21,230 bases of DNA from Collinsella sp. (GTDB lineage Bacteria; Actinomycetota; Coriobacteriia; Coriobacteriales; Coriobacteriaceae). Both the position numbers and the translations under genes were made by a program. The notes below the pieces were generated by a model. The model was given only the letters and a program-made list of their open reading frames with translations. It ran no database searches and was not told where the DNA came from. Within the stretch, counting starts at the first letter, position 1. The number at the start of each line of letters is the position of its first letter. Where the stretch lies: positions 1-21,230 of the forward strand of contig JAHYYL010000038.1 of NCBI GenBank assembly GCA_019424965.1, read 5' to 3'. Shown here one piece after another: positions 6,640-14,824 of this stretch.

Positions 6640-7983
6640 ATGAGCGAACCCCTGCGCACCGTGAACGTCGGTCTGATCGGTCTGGGAACCGTCGGCGGCG
6701 GCGTGGCCCGTCTGATCAAGAGCCACCACGATGAGTACCTGGCAGCCTACGGCATCGACCTTAAGCTGACCCGCGCCTGCGCGCTTGCTTGGGAGCAGGC
6801 CGAGGCGGCAGGCATTGAGCGCGAGGCCTTTACGAGCGACTGGCACGATGTCGTCACCGACCCCGCCGTCGACATCGTCGTCGAGCTGATTGGTGGCGAG
6901 CATCCCGCAACCGAGATCTTCACCACTGCCTTCGAGAACGGCAAGCATGTCGTCTCCGCCAACAAGGCCCTGCTGGGCCGCCATGTCGAGACGCTTGCCG
7001 AGAAGGCGCGTGCGTGCGGCGTGCAGATTAAGTGCGAGGCCAGCTGCGGTGGCGGCATCCCCATTGTCAGCACACTCGAGCACGACCTGGTGGGTAACAA
7101 GATCCTGACCATCGCCGGCATCCTCAACGGCACCACCAACTACATCCTGTCGCGCATGGACGCCGAGGGCGCCGATTACGCTGACGTGCTCGCCGACGCA
7201 CAGGCTAAGGGCTATGCCGAGGCCGACCCGTCCGCCGACGTCGACGGCTTCGATGCCGCCAGCAAGACGGCCATCCTCGCCTCCATCGGCTTTGGCACCC
7301 GCGTTACCACCGATGATGTGTACCAGCAGGGTATCCGCACCATCGGCGCCGAGGACATCGCCCAGGCCCGCGAGCTCGGCTACACCATCAAACTGCTCGG
7401 CATCGCCCGCAACACCGACGCTGGCGTCGACGTTCGCGTGCATCCCACGCTGATCCCCGCAGACCATATGCTCGCCAAGGTCAACGGCGCCATGAACGCC
7501 GTCTACGTGGTAGGCGACGCCGTGGGCGAGACCATGTTCTACGGCGCGGGCGCAGGCTCCTTCCCCACCGCGAGCGCCGTCGTGGGCGATATCCTGTCGC
7601 TCTCCGAGCAGATCAGCCGCGGCGTGGCTCCGCTGCCCGAGATTGAGCCCTATGGCCACAACCTCACCTTTAAGCCCATGGACGAGCTCCAGACCAAGTA
7701 CTATGTGCGCCTGAAAGTCGCCGACCGCGTGGGCGCCCTGTCCGAGACGGTCGACATCTTTGCCAAGCACAACATCTCGATCTCGCTCATCAACCAGGTC
7801 GAGGACGGCAAATCGGGCGTCAGCGATGCCTGCTCGGTCATCTTCCTGACGCACCGCGCGCTCGAGAAGGACGTCCAGGCCGCCGCCGCCGAGCTTGCCA
7901 GCGTCGGCTGCGTGGCCGAGGTCGCCAACGTCCTGCGCATCGAGGACGTTGAGGCTTGGACCGAAGGCGTCATGGCGAACTAG
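6640..7983 (+). CDS. hom: homoserine dehydrogenase with C-terminal ACT domain
   Basis: This enzyme reduces aspartate semialdehyde to homoserine with NAD(P)H (EC 1.1.1.3), the branch point to threonine and methionine. It is 447 residues, usual for the monofunctional ACT-containing form. The N-terminal Rossmann motif is GLIGLGTVGGG (11-21). The conserved SANKA (107-111) and ILNGTTNYILSRM (161-173) follow. The family signature GYAEADPSADVDGFDAASK is at 191-209. The ACT domain occupies about 353-434 and probably senses threonine. AAGGAG lies six bases before the ATG. No aspartokinase or thrB/thrC lies alongside, and a strong terminator follows, so it is likely a single-gene unit. Confidence 0.96.
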   Translation: MSEPLRTVNVGLIGLGTVGGGVARLIKSHHDEYLAAYGIDLKLTRACALAWEQAEAAGIEREAFTSDWHDVVTDPAVDIVVELIGGEHPATEIFTTAFENGKHVVSANKALLGRHVETLAEKARACGVQIKCEASCGGGIPIVSTLEHDLVGNKILTIAGILNGTTNYILSRMDAEGADYADVLADAQAKGYAEADPSADVDGFDAASKTAILASIGFGTRVTTDDVYQQGIRTIGAEDIAQARELGYTIKLLGIARNTDAGVDVRVHPTLIPADHMLAKVNGAMNAVYVVGDAVGETMFYGAGAGSFPTASAVVGDILSLSEQISRGVAPLPEIEPYGHNLTFKPMDELQTKYYVRLKVADRVGALSETVDIFAKHNISISLINQVEDGKSGVSDACSVIFLTHRALEKDVQAAAAELASVGCVAEVANVLRIEDVEAWTEGVMAN

Positions 7984-8014
7984 CCCAACGCTCGCCTAGC
8001 AATACGCGCCTTGA

Positions 8015-8050
8015 GGGCTCCCGTCCGATGTGGGACGGGAGCCCTTTTGT
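8015..8050 (+). terminator. intrinsic terminator of hom
   Basis: GGGCTCCCGTCC (8015-8026) pairs perfectly with GGACGGGAGCCC (8033-8044) around a six-base loop and is followed by TTTTGT. It lies 31 bases past the hom stop. Confidence 0.92.
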
Positions 8051-8197
8051 CACCTGCCCTAAGCACAACGGCAAAGCATATTTGCGCGAGCCGCTCATCG
8101 GTAACGCGGGCTACCGTTCACCGATATGCAAACGCGGCCGATTCCGACTACCGCTACGCTGTGCTGCGAATGTCCGCCCGCGATGAGAGGAAGCACC

Positions 8198-8947
8198 ATG
8201 TTGCTCGAGGGCAAGAAAGCAATCATCACCGGAGGCACACGCGGTATCGGCTATGCCATCGCCTGCCGTTTTATCGAGGAAGGCGCTGCCATCACCGTCT
8301 TTGGCTCGCGCCAGGAGACCGCCGACACGGCCGTTGAGAAGCTGACAGCCGCCTATCCCGACGCCAAGGTCTGGGGTCGCTCCTGCGATCTCACCTCGCT
8401 CGAGGCCGTGACTGAGGCCTTTACGCAGACTGCAGCCGACATGGGCGGCTTGGACACGGTCGTCAACAATGCCGGTATCTCCCAGCGTTCACCCCTCTTG
8501 GACTACACGGCCGAGGAGTTCGCAAAGGTCATGGACCTTAACGTCGTCGCCGTCTTTAATGGCCACCAGGCTGCCGCCAAGATCATGACCGAGGCCGGCC
8601 ACGGCGGCACCATCACTACCACAAGCTCGATGGTCGCCAAGTACGGCCAGCCCTCCGGCGTCGGTTACCCCACGTCCAAGTTTGCCGTCAACGGTATGGT
8701 CCAGTCGCTCTCGCGCGAGCTCGCTCCCATGGGCATCCGCGTCAACGCCGTCGCCCCCGGCGTGACTAAGACCGACATGGTCGCCAACCTGCCCGAAGAG
8801 GTCATCAAGCCCATCATCGCCACCATTCCGCTGGGTCGCATGGGCGAGCCCGAGGATGTCGCCAACGCCTTTGTTTTCCTGGCGAGCGACATGTCCTCCT
8901 ATGTCACGGGCGCCGTGCTCCCCGTCGACGGAGCCGCCCGCTCCTAA
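8198..8947 (+). CDS. FabG-like short-chain dehydrogenase/reductase
   Basis: This is a classical NAD(P)-dependent SDR oxidoreductase of 249 residues. The ATG at 8198 is chosen because GAGAGGAAG precedes it and the protein then begins MLLEGKKAIITGG, as SDRs do; in-frame codons upstream to 8126 are probably leader. Motifs: cofactor site TGGTRGIG (11-18), NNAG (90-93), catalytic Asn in DLNV (N115), Ser in TTSSM (about 143-144) and YPTSK (Y157, K161), then NAVAPGVTKTDM and the C-terminal VTGAVLPVDGA. It resembles 3-oxoacyl-ACP reductase, but there are no fatty-acid genes nearby. A sugar, steroid or bile acid hydroxyl substrate is equally possible, so no gene symbol is given. Confidence 0.88.
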   Translation: MLLEGKKAIITGGTRGIGYAIACRFIEEGAAITVFGSRQETADTAVEKLTAAYPDAKVWGRSCDLTSLEAVTEAFTQTAADMGGLDTVVNNAGISQRSPLLDYTAEEFAKVMDLNVVAVFNGHQAAAKIMTEAGHGGTITTTSSMVAKYGQPSGVGYPTSKFAVNGMVQSLSRELAPMGIRVNAVAPGVTKTDMVANLPEEVIKPIIATIPLGRMGEPEDVANAFVFLASDMSSYVTGAVLPVDGAARS

Positions 8948-8989
8948 GGAGCCACAAGCTTTGGCTTCAAGTTTCAACATAGCTCAACC

Positions 8990-9031
8990 AAAAAGGCGCG
9001 CCGTCTGAATCAACTACAGACAGCGCGCCTT
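8990..9031 (-). terminator. terminator shared by the convergent SDR and antiporter genes
   Basis: AAGGCGCGC (8993-9001) and GTCTG (9003-9007) pair with CAGAC (9017-9021) and GCGCGCCTT (9023-9031). The single unpaired position is C/A on the plus strand but a U·G pair on the minus strand, where a TTTTT run also follows. The element is therefore best read as the antiporter terminator, with weaker function for the SDR gene, whose stop is 45 bases away. Confidence 0.85.
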
Positions 9032-9045
9032 CTCCTGTTATGAAA

Positions 9046-9217
9046 GGGAAACTATGTCCCAGTATTTCGGATCAGAACGGGGCACGGTTTCCCCCAGGAC
9101 CTCCTTGCGGAAACTGCATCCCACTCTGAGCGCCCATTCCGGGACACAGCTTCCCAACGGCCCCCGTTTCGGAAACCACATCCCGTTCCGAGCCTTCAAA
9201 GCGGGACGCGGCTTCCC
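9046..9217 (-). repeat. three tandem ~62-bp units, each an imperfect inverted repeat
   Basis: Left arms are at 9046-9060, 9108-9122 and 9170-9184 (core GGAAAC-n4-TCCC). Right arms are at 9079-9093, 9141-9155 and 9203-9217 (core GGGRC-n5-TTCCC). Both sets recur every 62-63 bases. Each arm pair folds over an 18-base loop whose sequence is not conserved. In units 2 and 3 each plus-strand A/C or C/A mismatch becomes a G·U pair on the minus strand, giving 14 paired positions, so the array fits an RNA made from the antiporter strand. It lies between the antiporter stop and its terminator. No ORF here looks real. Confidence 0.75.
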
Positions 9218-9231
9218 CGAGAAAGTATCGA

Positions 9232-10794
9232 CTACTTACCGTCGTCGTCTTCGGCTTCTTCGCGCGCATAGAGCTCCAGCATGCGGCGGCGGTATTCGCG
9301 CACAGCGAGCTTGGCGCGCTCCAGGCGGCGGCGCTCACGCGGAGTCAGCTCGGACGGGTCGACCTCGTCTCCATAGGTCTTATCGGCAAGCAGGTGCGCC
9401 GCGTCCACGATGCGGGCATCGATGTGGCCGCTCGCTGCCTCGGCGGAAAGACGCTCGGCAATCGTATCGAGCGTAGGCAGGCCCTCGAATACGCGACCAT
9501 GGCCATGCGAGGTCAGCAGCTCGTGCTCTCGTGCGAGCAGACTCGCCAAATCGTGATGGGCACGCAGGATATCGAGTGCCTCGGCAGGATGCTCGGCAAC
9601 CTCTGCCACGGCGGCGACCGGTGCGGCGTCGACCACGCGGTAGAAGAGCTGCGCGAGCAATGGCATCAAGAACACCGTGATGGCGCCGGCGGCAACCATA
9701 ACCGACGCGATGTCTTGCGACAGCGCACCCGCGTTGACGGCAACGCTCGTCACGGCAACGATGATCGGCAGCGCCGTGGTGCAGTAGAGCGCCACGGTGA
9801 TGCGGCCATACGCCGAGACATCGCGCGTCGCAGGACAAATGCTCATAGAGATAAGAATGGGCACGGCACGAATAATCAACAACGCCACGATAAAGCCCGC
9901 GAGCAAGCCCGGGCGCGACGCCACGGCCGTCAGGTCGATCTTTGCGCCCGATACGGTAAAGAACACCGGAATCAAAAAGCCGTAGGCCAGGCCGTCGAGC
10001 TTGGTCTCGAGCGTATGGTTGCCCTCGGGGATGATATAGCGCAGGACAAAGCCGGCGGCAAAAGAACCCAACACGATGTCGAGATCAAAGACGGCCGAGA
10101 ACGCCACGAGCGTGACCAGGATGAGCACCGTCAGGCGCACGAAGGTCTGCGACGTGGTATCGGCACGTTCCTCGACAAACGCAAAGAAGCGGCTGCCGAC
10201 GCGCTTGGAGCGGCTAGGGACCACGGCCAGCAACACGCAAACCGCCGCAAACAAGCCAAGGATTACAAGCGTTTGAATGCCAGTGCGGGCAGACAGCAGC
10301 ACCGACATAGCAAGCACGGGTCCAAGTTCTCCCCAGGTGCCATACGCGAGAATCGAGTCGCCCACGCGTGTGCCGGTGAGCGAACGCTCACGCATGATGG
10401 GCACGAGCGTGCCGAGCGCCGTCGAAGTGAGGGCAAGCGTCACGGCGATACCGTCGAAATGGCTGACCGAGAACCACGGGGTAAAGCGCACGGCGAGCCA
10501 GGCGATACCAAACGTGACGACCCACGTCGCCAAACCGTAGCGCCCCTCGACACCCGTGATGCTCTTGGGGTCGATCTCAAAGCCGGCAAGCAGGAACAAA
10601 AAGGCCAGACCGAGCTCGGACACCAGCGAGACCTCGGCATCTACATGGATGACGCCGAGCATATGGGGCCCCAGTACCGCGCCGAGCACGAGCAAAAAGA
10701 CCGTCTCGGGAACGGGTTTTCCAGGAATCGCCGAGGCGATAAAAGGACTCGCAAAGGCCACGAGTGCGATAATGGCGAGCGAAACGAATGCCAT
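9232..10794 (-). CDS. cation:proton antiporter, CPA2/KefB-like (Na+/H+ exchanger family)
   Basis: This is an inner-membrane exchanger expected to swap Na+ or K+ for protons. It is 520 residues. The first 390 form about 11-13 membrane segments with family landmarks: PETVFLLVLGAVLGP (29-43), ELGLAFLFLLAGFEIDP (60-76), a buried acid in GTWGELGPV (E156), LGSFAAGFVLR (242-252) and LIPVFFTVSGAKID (274-287). The last 130 residues are cytoplasmic, highly charged and end in a predicted helical Arg/Glu-rich tail; no Rossmann (RCK/TrkA-N) glycine motif is visible, so it is not a full Kef K+ channel-type protein. The ATG at 10794 follows AAAGG. The transported cation cannot be told from the sequence. Confidence 0.88.
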   Translation of the reverse strand: MAFVSLAIIALVAFASPFIASAIPGKPVPETVFLLVLGAVLGPHMLGVIHVDAEVSLVSELGLAFLFLLAGFEIDPKSITGVEGRYGLATWVVTFGIAWLAVRFTPWFSVSHFDGIAVTLALTSTALGTLVPIMRERSLTGTRVGDSILAYGTWGELGPVLAMSVLLSARTGIQTLVILGLFAAVCVLLAVVPSRSKRVGSRFFAFVEERADTTSQTFVRLTVLILVTLVAFSAVFDLDIVLGSFAAGFVLRYIIPEGNHTLETKLDGLAYGFLIPVFFTVSGAKIDLTAVASRPGLLAGFIVALLIIRAVPILISMSICPATRDVSAYGRITVALYCTTALPIIVAVTSVAVNAGALSQDIASVMVAAGAITVFLMPLLAQLFYRVVDAAPVAAVAEVAEHPAEALDILRAHHDLASLLAREHELLTSHGHGRVFEGLPTLDTIAERLSAEAASGHIDARIVDAAHLLADKTYGDEVDPSELTPRERRRLERAKLAVREYRRRMLELYAREEAEDDDGK

Positions 10795-10863
10795 GTGATG
10801 CCTTTCTCTTGTTTGCGCTTCACTGTAGCACCCTCGCCGTCCTCAACGCGCCGCGAGCTGTCG

Positions 10864-10869
10864 TATCAT
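10864..10869 (+). promoter_or_regulatory. possible -10 element for purL
   Basis: TATCAT lies 110 bases before the purL ATG in the antiporter-purL divergent spacer. No good -35 lies 17 bases upstream. If used, it gives a leader of about 100 bases. I see no purine riboswitch core in that leader. Confidence 0.3.
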
Positions 10870-10978
10870 AGTGAGGTTTACAAACATGTGGCTCAAGGCG
10901 ACCGCAGGGCAGACCCCGCAAACCGACCGCTGCCGCATACCGTACCGTACGCCCAACCGATCAGGAAGGCAGGAACCA

Positions 10979-13900
10979 ATGGCCTCTCGTATCTACGTGG
11001 AGAAGAAACCCGGGTTCGACGTCGAGGCTCAGCAGCTCAAGGGCGAGCTGACCGAAATTCTCGGCATCAAGGGCATCGAGGCCCTGAGGATCATCAACCG
11101 CTACGACGTCGAGGGCATCGACGAGGAGCTTTTCCGCTCCTGCGTGCCGACCGTCTTTAGCGAGCCCCAGGTCGATGTGACCTACGACGAGCTCCCCGCA
11201 AGCGATGGCGCCGTCTTTGCCGTCGAATTCCTGCCTGGCCAGTTTGACCAGCGCGCCGACTCCGCCAGCGAGTGCGTGCAGCTCATCAGCCAGGGCGAGC
11301 GCCCTGCCGTGCGCTCCGCCAAGGTCTATATGATCTCGGGCACTCTGGACGAAGCCGCCGTCGAGGCCATCAAGCACTACGTGGTGAACCCCGTCGAGGC
11401 GCGCATCGCCTCGCTCGACCTGCCCAAGACACTGTACATGGAGACCCCCGAGCCTGCGCCCGTCGAGGTGCTCGACGGCTTCCGCGAGCTCGACGAGGCC
11501 GGCCTTGCCGCCTTTATCTCCGAGCGCGGTCTTGCCATGGACGAGGCGGACATCGCCTTCTGCCAGCAGTACTTCCGCGATGAGGATCGCGACCCCACCA
11601 TCACCGAGATTCGCGTGATCGACACCTACTGGTCCGATCACTGCCGCCACACCACCTTCGGCACCGTCCTGGACGACGTGACGATCGACGACGCCGTGGT
11701 GCAGCAGGCCTTCGACCGCTACATGGAAATGCGCCACGAGCTCGGTCGCGACGCCAAGCCCGTCTGCCTCATGGACATGGGCACCATCGGCGCCAAGTAC
11801 CTTAAGAAGACCGGCGTCATGACCGATGTCGACGAGTCCGAGGAGATCAACGCCTGCACCGTCAAGGTGAAGGTCGATGTCGACGGCGAGGACCAGGACT
11901 GGCTGTTCCTCTTTAAGAACGAGACCCACAACCACCCGACCGAGATCGAGCCCTTCGGCGGTGCGGCCACCTGCGTGGGCGGTGCCATCCGCGACCCGCT
12001 CTCGGGCCGCAGCTACGTGTACCAGGCCATGCGTGTTACCGGCGCCGGCGACCCCACCGTCCCGGTTTCCGAGACGCTCGAGGGCAAGCTGCCGCAGCGC
12101 AAACTCGTGACCACTGCTGCCGCCGGCTACTCCAGCTACGGCAACCAGATCGGCCTTGCCACCGGTCAGGTCAACGAACTCTATCACCCCGGCTACGTGG
12201 CCAAGCGCATGGAGGTCGGCGCCGTCGTGGGCGCTACCCCGGCAAACCACGTGCGTCGCGAGTGCCCCGCCCCCACCGACAAAATCATCCTGCTGGGCGG
12301 CCGCACCGGCCGTGACGGCATCGGCGGTGCCACCGGCTCATCCAAGACCCAGAACACCGAGTCCATCGAGACCTCGGGCGCCGAGGTCCAGAAGGGCAAC
12401 GCCCCGGTCGAGCGCAAGCTGCAGCGCCTGTTCCGCCGCGGCGATGCCTGCCGTCTGATCAAGCGCTGCAACGACTTTGGCGCCGGCGGTGTCTCGGTCG
12501 CCGTAGGCGAGCTTGCCGACGGCCTGTATGTCGACCTTGATACCGTGACCAAGAAGTACGACGGTCTTGACGGCACCGAGCTCGCCATCTCTGAATCCCA
12601 GGAGCGCATGGCCTGCGCCGTCGCCGACGGTGACGTCGAGGAGTTCATGGGCTACGCCGCCGAGGAGAACCTGGAGGCGACCGTTATCGCCGAGGTTACC
12701 GCCGAGCCGCGCATGCGCATGGCCTGGAACGGCGTCGCCATCGTCGATCTGTCCCGCGAGTTCCTCAACTCCAACGGTGCGCCCAAGCACCAGGTCGCCC
12801 ACGTCTGCGCCCGCAGTGTGTGGCAGCCCAGCTGGGCCGGTACCACGCTCGCCGAGCGCATGACCTCGCTCGTCACCGACCTCAACGTCGCTTCCAACAA
12901 GGGCCTTTCCGAGCGCTTCGACTCCACCATCGGCGCCGCGACCGTGCTCATGCCCTTTGGCGGCAAGACGCAGCTCACCCCAAGCTCGGCCATGGTCGCC
13001 AAGTTCCCCGTGGACGGCGAGACCACCACGGCGAGCGCCATGGCATGGGGCTTCAACCCCTATCTGATGGAGGCCGACCAGTTTGCGGGCGCCTACCTGT
13101 CCGTGGTCGAGTCCATCGCCAAGCTCGTTGCCGCCGGCTTTGAGCACAAGCGCACCTACCTCTCCTTCCAGGAGTACTTCGAGCGCCTGCGCACCGAGGC
13201 CGAGCGCTGGGGCAAGCCCATGGCTGCCGTCCTGGGTGCCCTTATGGCCCAGGTCGACCTGGGTGCCGGCGCCATCGGCGGCAAGGACTCCATGAGCGGT
13301 TCGTTTGAGGACGAGGCCGGCGAGCTCAACGTTCCGCCGACCCTGATCAGCTTCGCCGTCGCCGTGGGCAAGGCCGCCCGCGCCGTCTCGCCCGAGTTCA
13401 AGGGCCTCACGCACCGCGTCGTCCGCATCGCCCCCGCCACCTATGGCGAGGACTACCGCCCCGATGCTCAGCAGCTGCTCGCCGCGTTTGACGCCGTCGA
13501 GGCGCTCACTGCTACCGGCAACGCCCTGGCCATCTCCACGCCCGGCTACGGCTGCGGCGCCGAGAGCCTCTTTAAGATGTGCGTCGGTAACCAGATCGGT
13601 ATCGAGCTTGCCGAGGATGTAGACGTGGAGAGCCTCTTCACCCCGCTCTACGGCAGCTTCATCGTCGAGCTCGCCGATGACGCCGAGCTGCCCGAGGTCG
13701 CCGACGGCGTTGTCGTCGAGCCCCTGGGCACCACCGTCGAGGGCTATGTCATCGACACCGGCTCCGAGGTCATCGAGCTCGCCAAGCTCCAGGAGGCCTG
13801 GGAGAGCGGCATCGAGGGCGTCTTCGCCTACCGCAGCGCCGGCGAGACCCCCGAGGTCGAGACCATCGACTTCCGCGCCAAGGATATCCACGTGTACGGC

Positions 13901-14725
13901 GGCGCCAAGATCGCCCGCCCGCGCGTGATCATCCCCGTGTTCCCCGGCACCAACTGCGAGTACGACAGCGCCCGCGCCTTCCGTGCCGCCGGTGCCGAGG
14001 CCGACACCTTCGTGATCAACAACCTCACGCCCGAGGCCGTCGCCGAGAGCACCCACGAGCTTGGCCGCCGCATCCGTGCAAGCCAGATCGTTATGATCCC
14101 CGGCGGCTTCTCGGGCGGCGACGAGCCCGACGGCTCTGCCAAGTTCATCACGGCGTTCTTCCGCGCTCCCGAGGTCACCGAGGCAGTCCGCGACCTGCTC
14201 AAGGCCCGCGATGGCCTGATGCTGGGCATCTGCAACGGCTTCCAGGCCCTGATCAAGCTGGGTCTGGTGCCCTACGGCGACATCGTCGACGCCACGCCCG
14301 ATGCGCCCACGTTGACGTTCAACACCATCGGTCGCCACCAGAGCCGTCTGGTGCGCACCCGCATCTCGTCCAACTTATCCCCGTGGCTGTCGCAGTGCGG
14401 CCTGGACGACCCCTACACCGTCGCCATCAGCCACGGCGAGGGCCGCTTTGTCGCCAATGACGAAGTGCTCGCCCAGCTGATCGCCAACGGCCAGGTCGCC
14501 ACGCAGTACGTGGGCGAGAACGGCAAGCCCAGCATGGATCGCTCCGTCAACCCCAACGGCTCCGCACTCGCCATCGAGGGCATCACGAGCCCCGACGGCC
14601 GCGTCCTGGGCAAGATGGGCCATGCCGAGCGTCGCGGCGACAACCTGTACCGCAACGTGCCCGAGCATGTCCCCGGCGATAAGTTCATGCCGATCTTTGA
14701 GAGCGGCGTGGCCTACTTCGCTTAA
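10979..14725 (+). CDS. purL: phosphoribosylformylglycinamidine synthase (single-chain PurL with glutaminase domain)
   Basis: This is the fourth step of purine synthesis: it converts FGAR, glutamine and ATP to FGAM (EC 6.3.5.3). The start at 10979 (MASRIYVEKKPGF) follows AGGAAGGCAGGA; in-frame codons back to 10871 are treated as leader. The 1248 residues include a PurS-like N-terminal part (about 1-170) and two AIRS-like synthetase halves, with DTYWSDHCRHTTF at 215-227, NETHNHPTEIEPFGG from 314 and GGKDSMSGSF from 767. A C-terminal class I glutaminase (from about 980) has PGGFSGGDEPDGSA, nucleophile Cys1085 in GICNGFQ, and HGEGRF with His1152 and Glu1154. It is the fused form rather than separate PurS/PurQ/PurL. 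No other pur gene adjoins it. Confidence 0.96.
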   Translation: MASRIYVEKKPGFDVEAQQLKGELTEILGIKGIEALRIINRYDVEGIDEELFRSCVPTVFSEPQVDVTYDELPASDGAVFAVEFLPGQFDQRADSASECVQLISQGERPAVRSAKVYMISGTLDEAAVEAIKHYVVNPVEARIASLDLPKTLYMETPEPAPVEVLDGFRELDEAGLAAFISERGLAMDEADIAFCQQYFRDEDRDPTITEIRVIDTYWSDHCRHTTFGTVLDDVTIDDAVVQQAFDRYMEMRHELGRDAKPVCLMDMGTIGAKYLKKTGVMTDVDESEEINACTVKVKVDVDGEDQDWLFLFKNETHNHPTEIEPFGGAATCVGGAIRDPLSGRSYVYQAMRVTGAGDPTVPVSETLEGKLPQRKLVTTAAAGYSSYGNQIGLATGQVNELYHPGYVAKRMEVGAVVGATPANHVRRECPAPTDKIILLGGRTGRDGIGGATGSSKTQNTESIETSGAEVQKGNAPVERKLQRLFRRGDACRLIKRCNDFGAGGVSVAVGELADGLYVDLDTVTKKYDGLDGTELAISESQERMACAVADGDVEEFMGYAAEENLEATVIAEVTAEPRMRMAWNGVAIVDLSREFLNSNGAPKHQVAHVCARSVWQPSWAGTTLAERMTSLVTDLNVASNKGLSERFDSTIGAATVLMPFGGKTQLTPSSAMVAKFPVDGETTTASAMAWGFNPYLMEADQFAGAYLSVVESIAKLVAAGFEHKRTYLSFQEYFERLRTEAERWGKPMAAVLGALMAQVDLGAGAIGGKDSMSGSFEDEAGELNVPPTLISFAVAVGKAARAVSPEFKGLTHRVVRIAPATYGEDYRPDAQQLLAAFDAVEALTATGNALAISTPGYGCGAESLFKMCVGNQIGIELAEDVDVESLFTPLYGSFIVELADDAELPEVADGVVVEPLGTTVEGYVIDTGSEVIELAKLQEAWESGIEGVFAYRSAGETPEVETIDFRAKDIHVYGGAKIARPRVIIPVFPGTNCEYDSARAFRAAGAEADTFVINNLTPEAVAESTHELGRRIRASQIVMIPGGFSGGDEPDGSAKFITAFFRAPEVTEAVRDLLKARDGLMLGICNGFQALIKLGLVPYGDIVDATPDAPTLTFNTIGRHQSRLVRTRISSNLSPWLSQCGLDDPYTVAISHGEGRFVANDEVLAQLIANGQVATQYVGENGKPSMDRSVNPNGSALAIEGITSPDGRVLGKMGHAERRGDNLYRNVPEHVPGDKFMPIFESGVAYFA

Positions 14726-14740
14726 ACCTTTCCCATCGGG

Positions 14741-14746
14741 TACAAT
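14741..14746 (+). promoter_or_regulatory. possible -10 element upstream of the purL terminator
   Basis: TACAAT matches the -10 consensus at five of six bases and lies just past purL. Transcription from here would meet the 14764-14796 terminator after about 40 bases, producing a short RNA or an attenuated leader for the EamA gene. No clear -35 is seen. Confidence 0.25.
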
Positions 14747-14763
14747 CCCCTCGGGTAACAACA

Positions 14764-14797
14764 CCCGCCACCGACACATCCGGTGGCGGGTTCTTTT
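14764..14797 (+). terminator. intrinsic terminator of purL
   Basis: CCCGCCACCG (14764-14773) pairs perfectly with CGGTGGCGGG (14781-14790) around a seven-base loop and is followed by TTCTTTTTT. It lies 38 bases past the purL stop and 28 bases before the EamA ATG. Confidence 0.95.
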
Positions 14798-14824
14798 TTG
14801 CTTCGCGCATGCAGGAAGGACATC

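Noticed and set aside
9046..9217. A CRISPR array
   Set aside because: The 62-bp units contain inverted arms with diverged copies, only three units and no conserved direct repeat with unique spacers. No cas gene is nearby.
10870..10978. An N-terminal extension of purL of 36 codons, or a purine riboswitch in its leader
   Set aside because: A good ribosome site precedes the ATG at 10979, and family members begin with that sequence. The leader lacks the paired-loop layout of a purine aptamer.
9394..11160. A 588-codon plus-strand frame across the antiporter gene
   Set aside because: It overlaps the clearly conserved antiporter on the other strand and the real purL start; low-complexity Arg/His/Asp composition.
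12338..14338. A 666-codon minus-strand open frame inside purL
   Set aside because: PurL motifs run unbroken on the plus strand through this region. The antisense frame is a by-product of GC-rich codon third positions.
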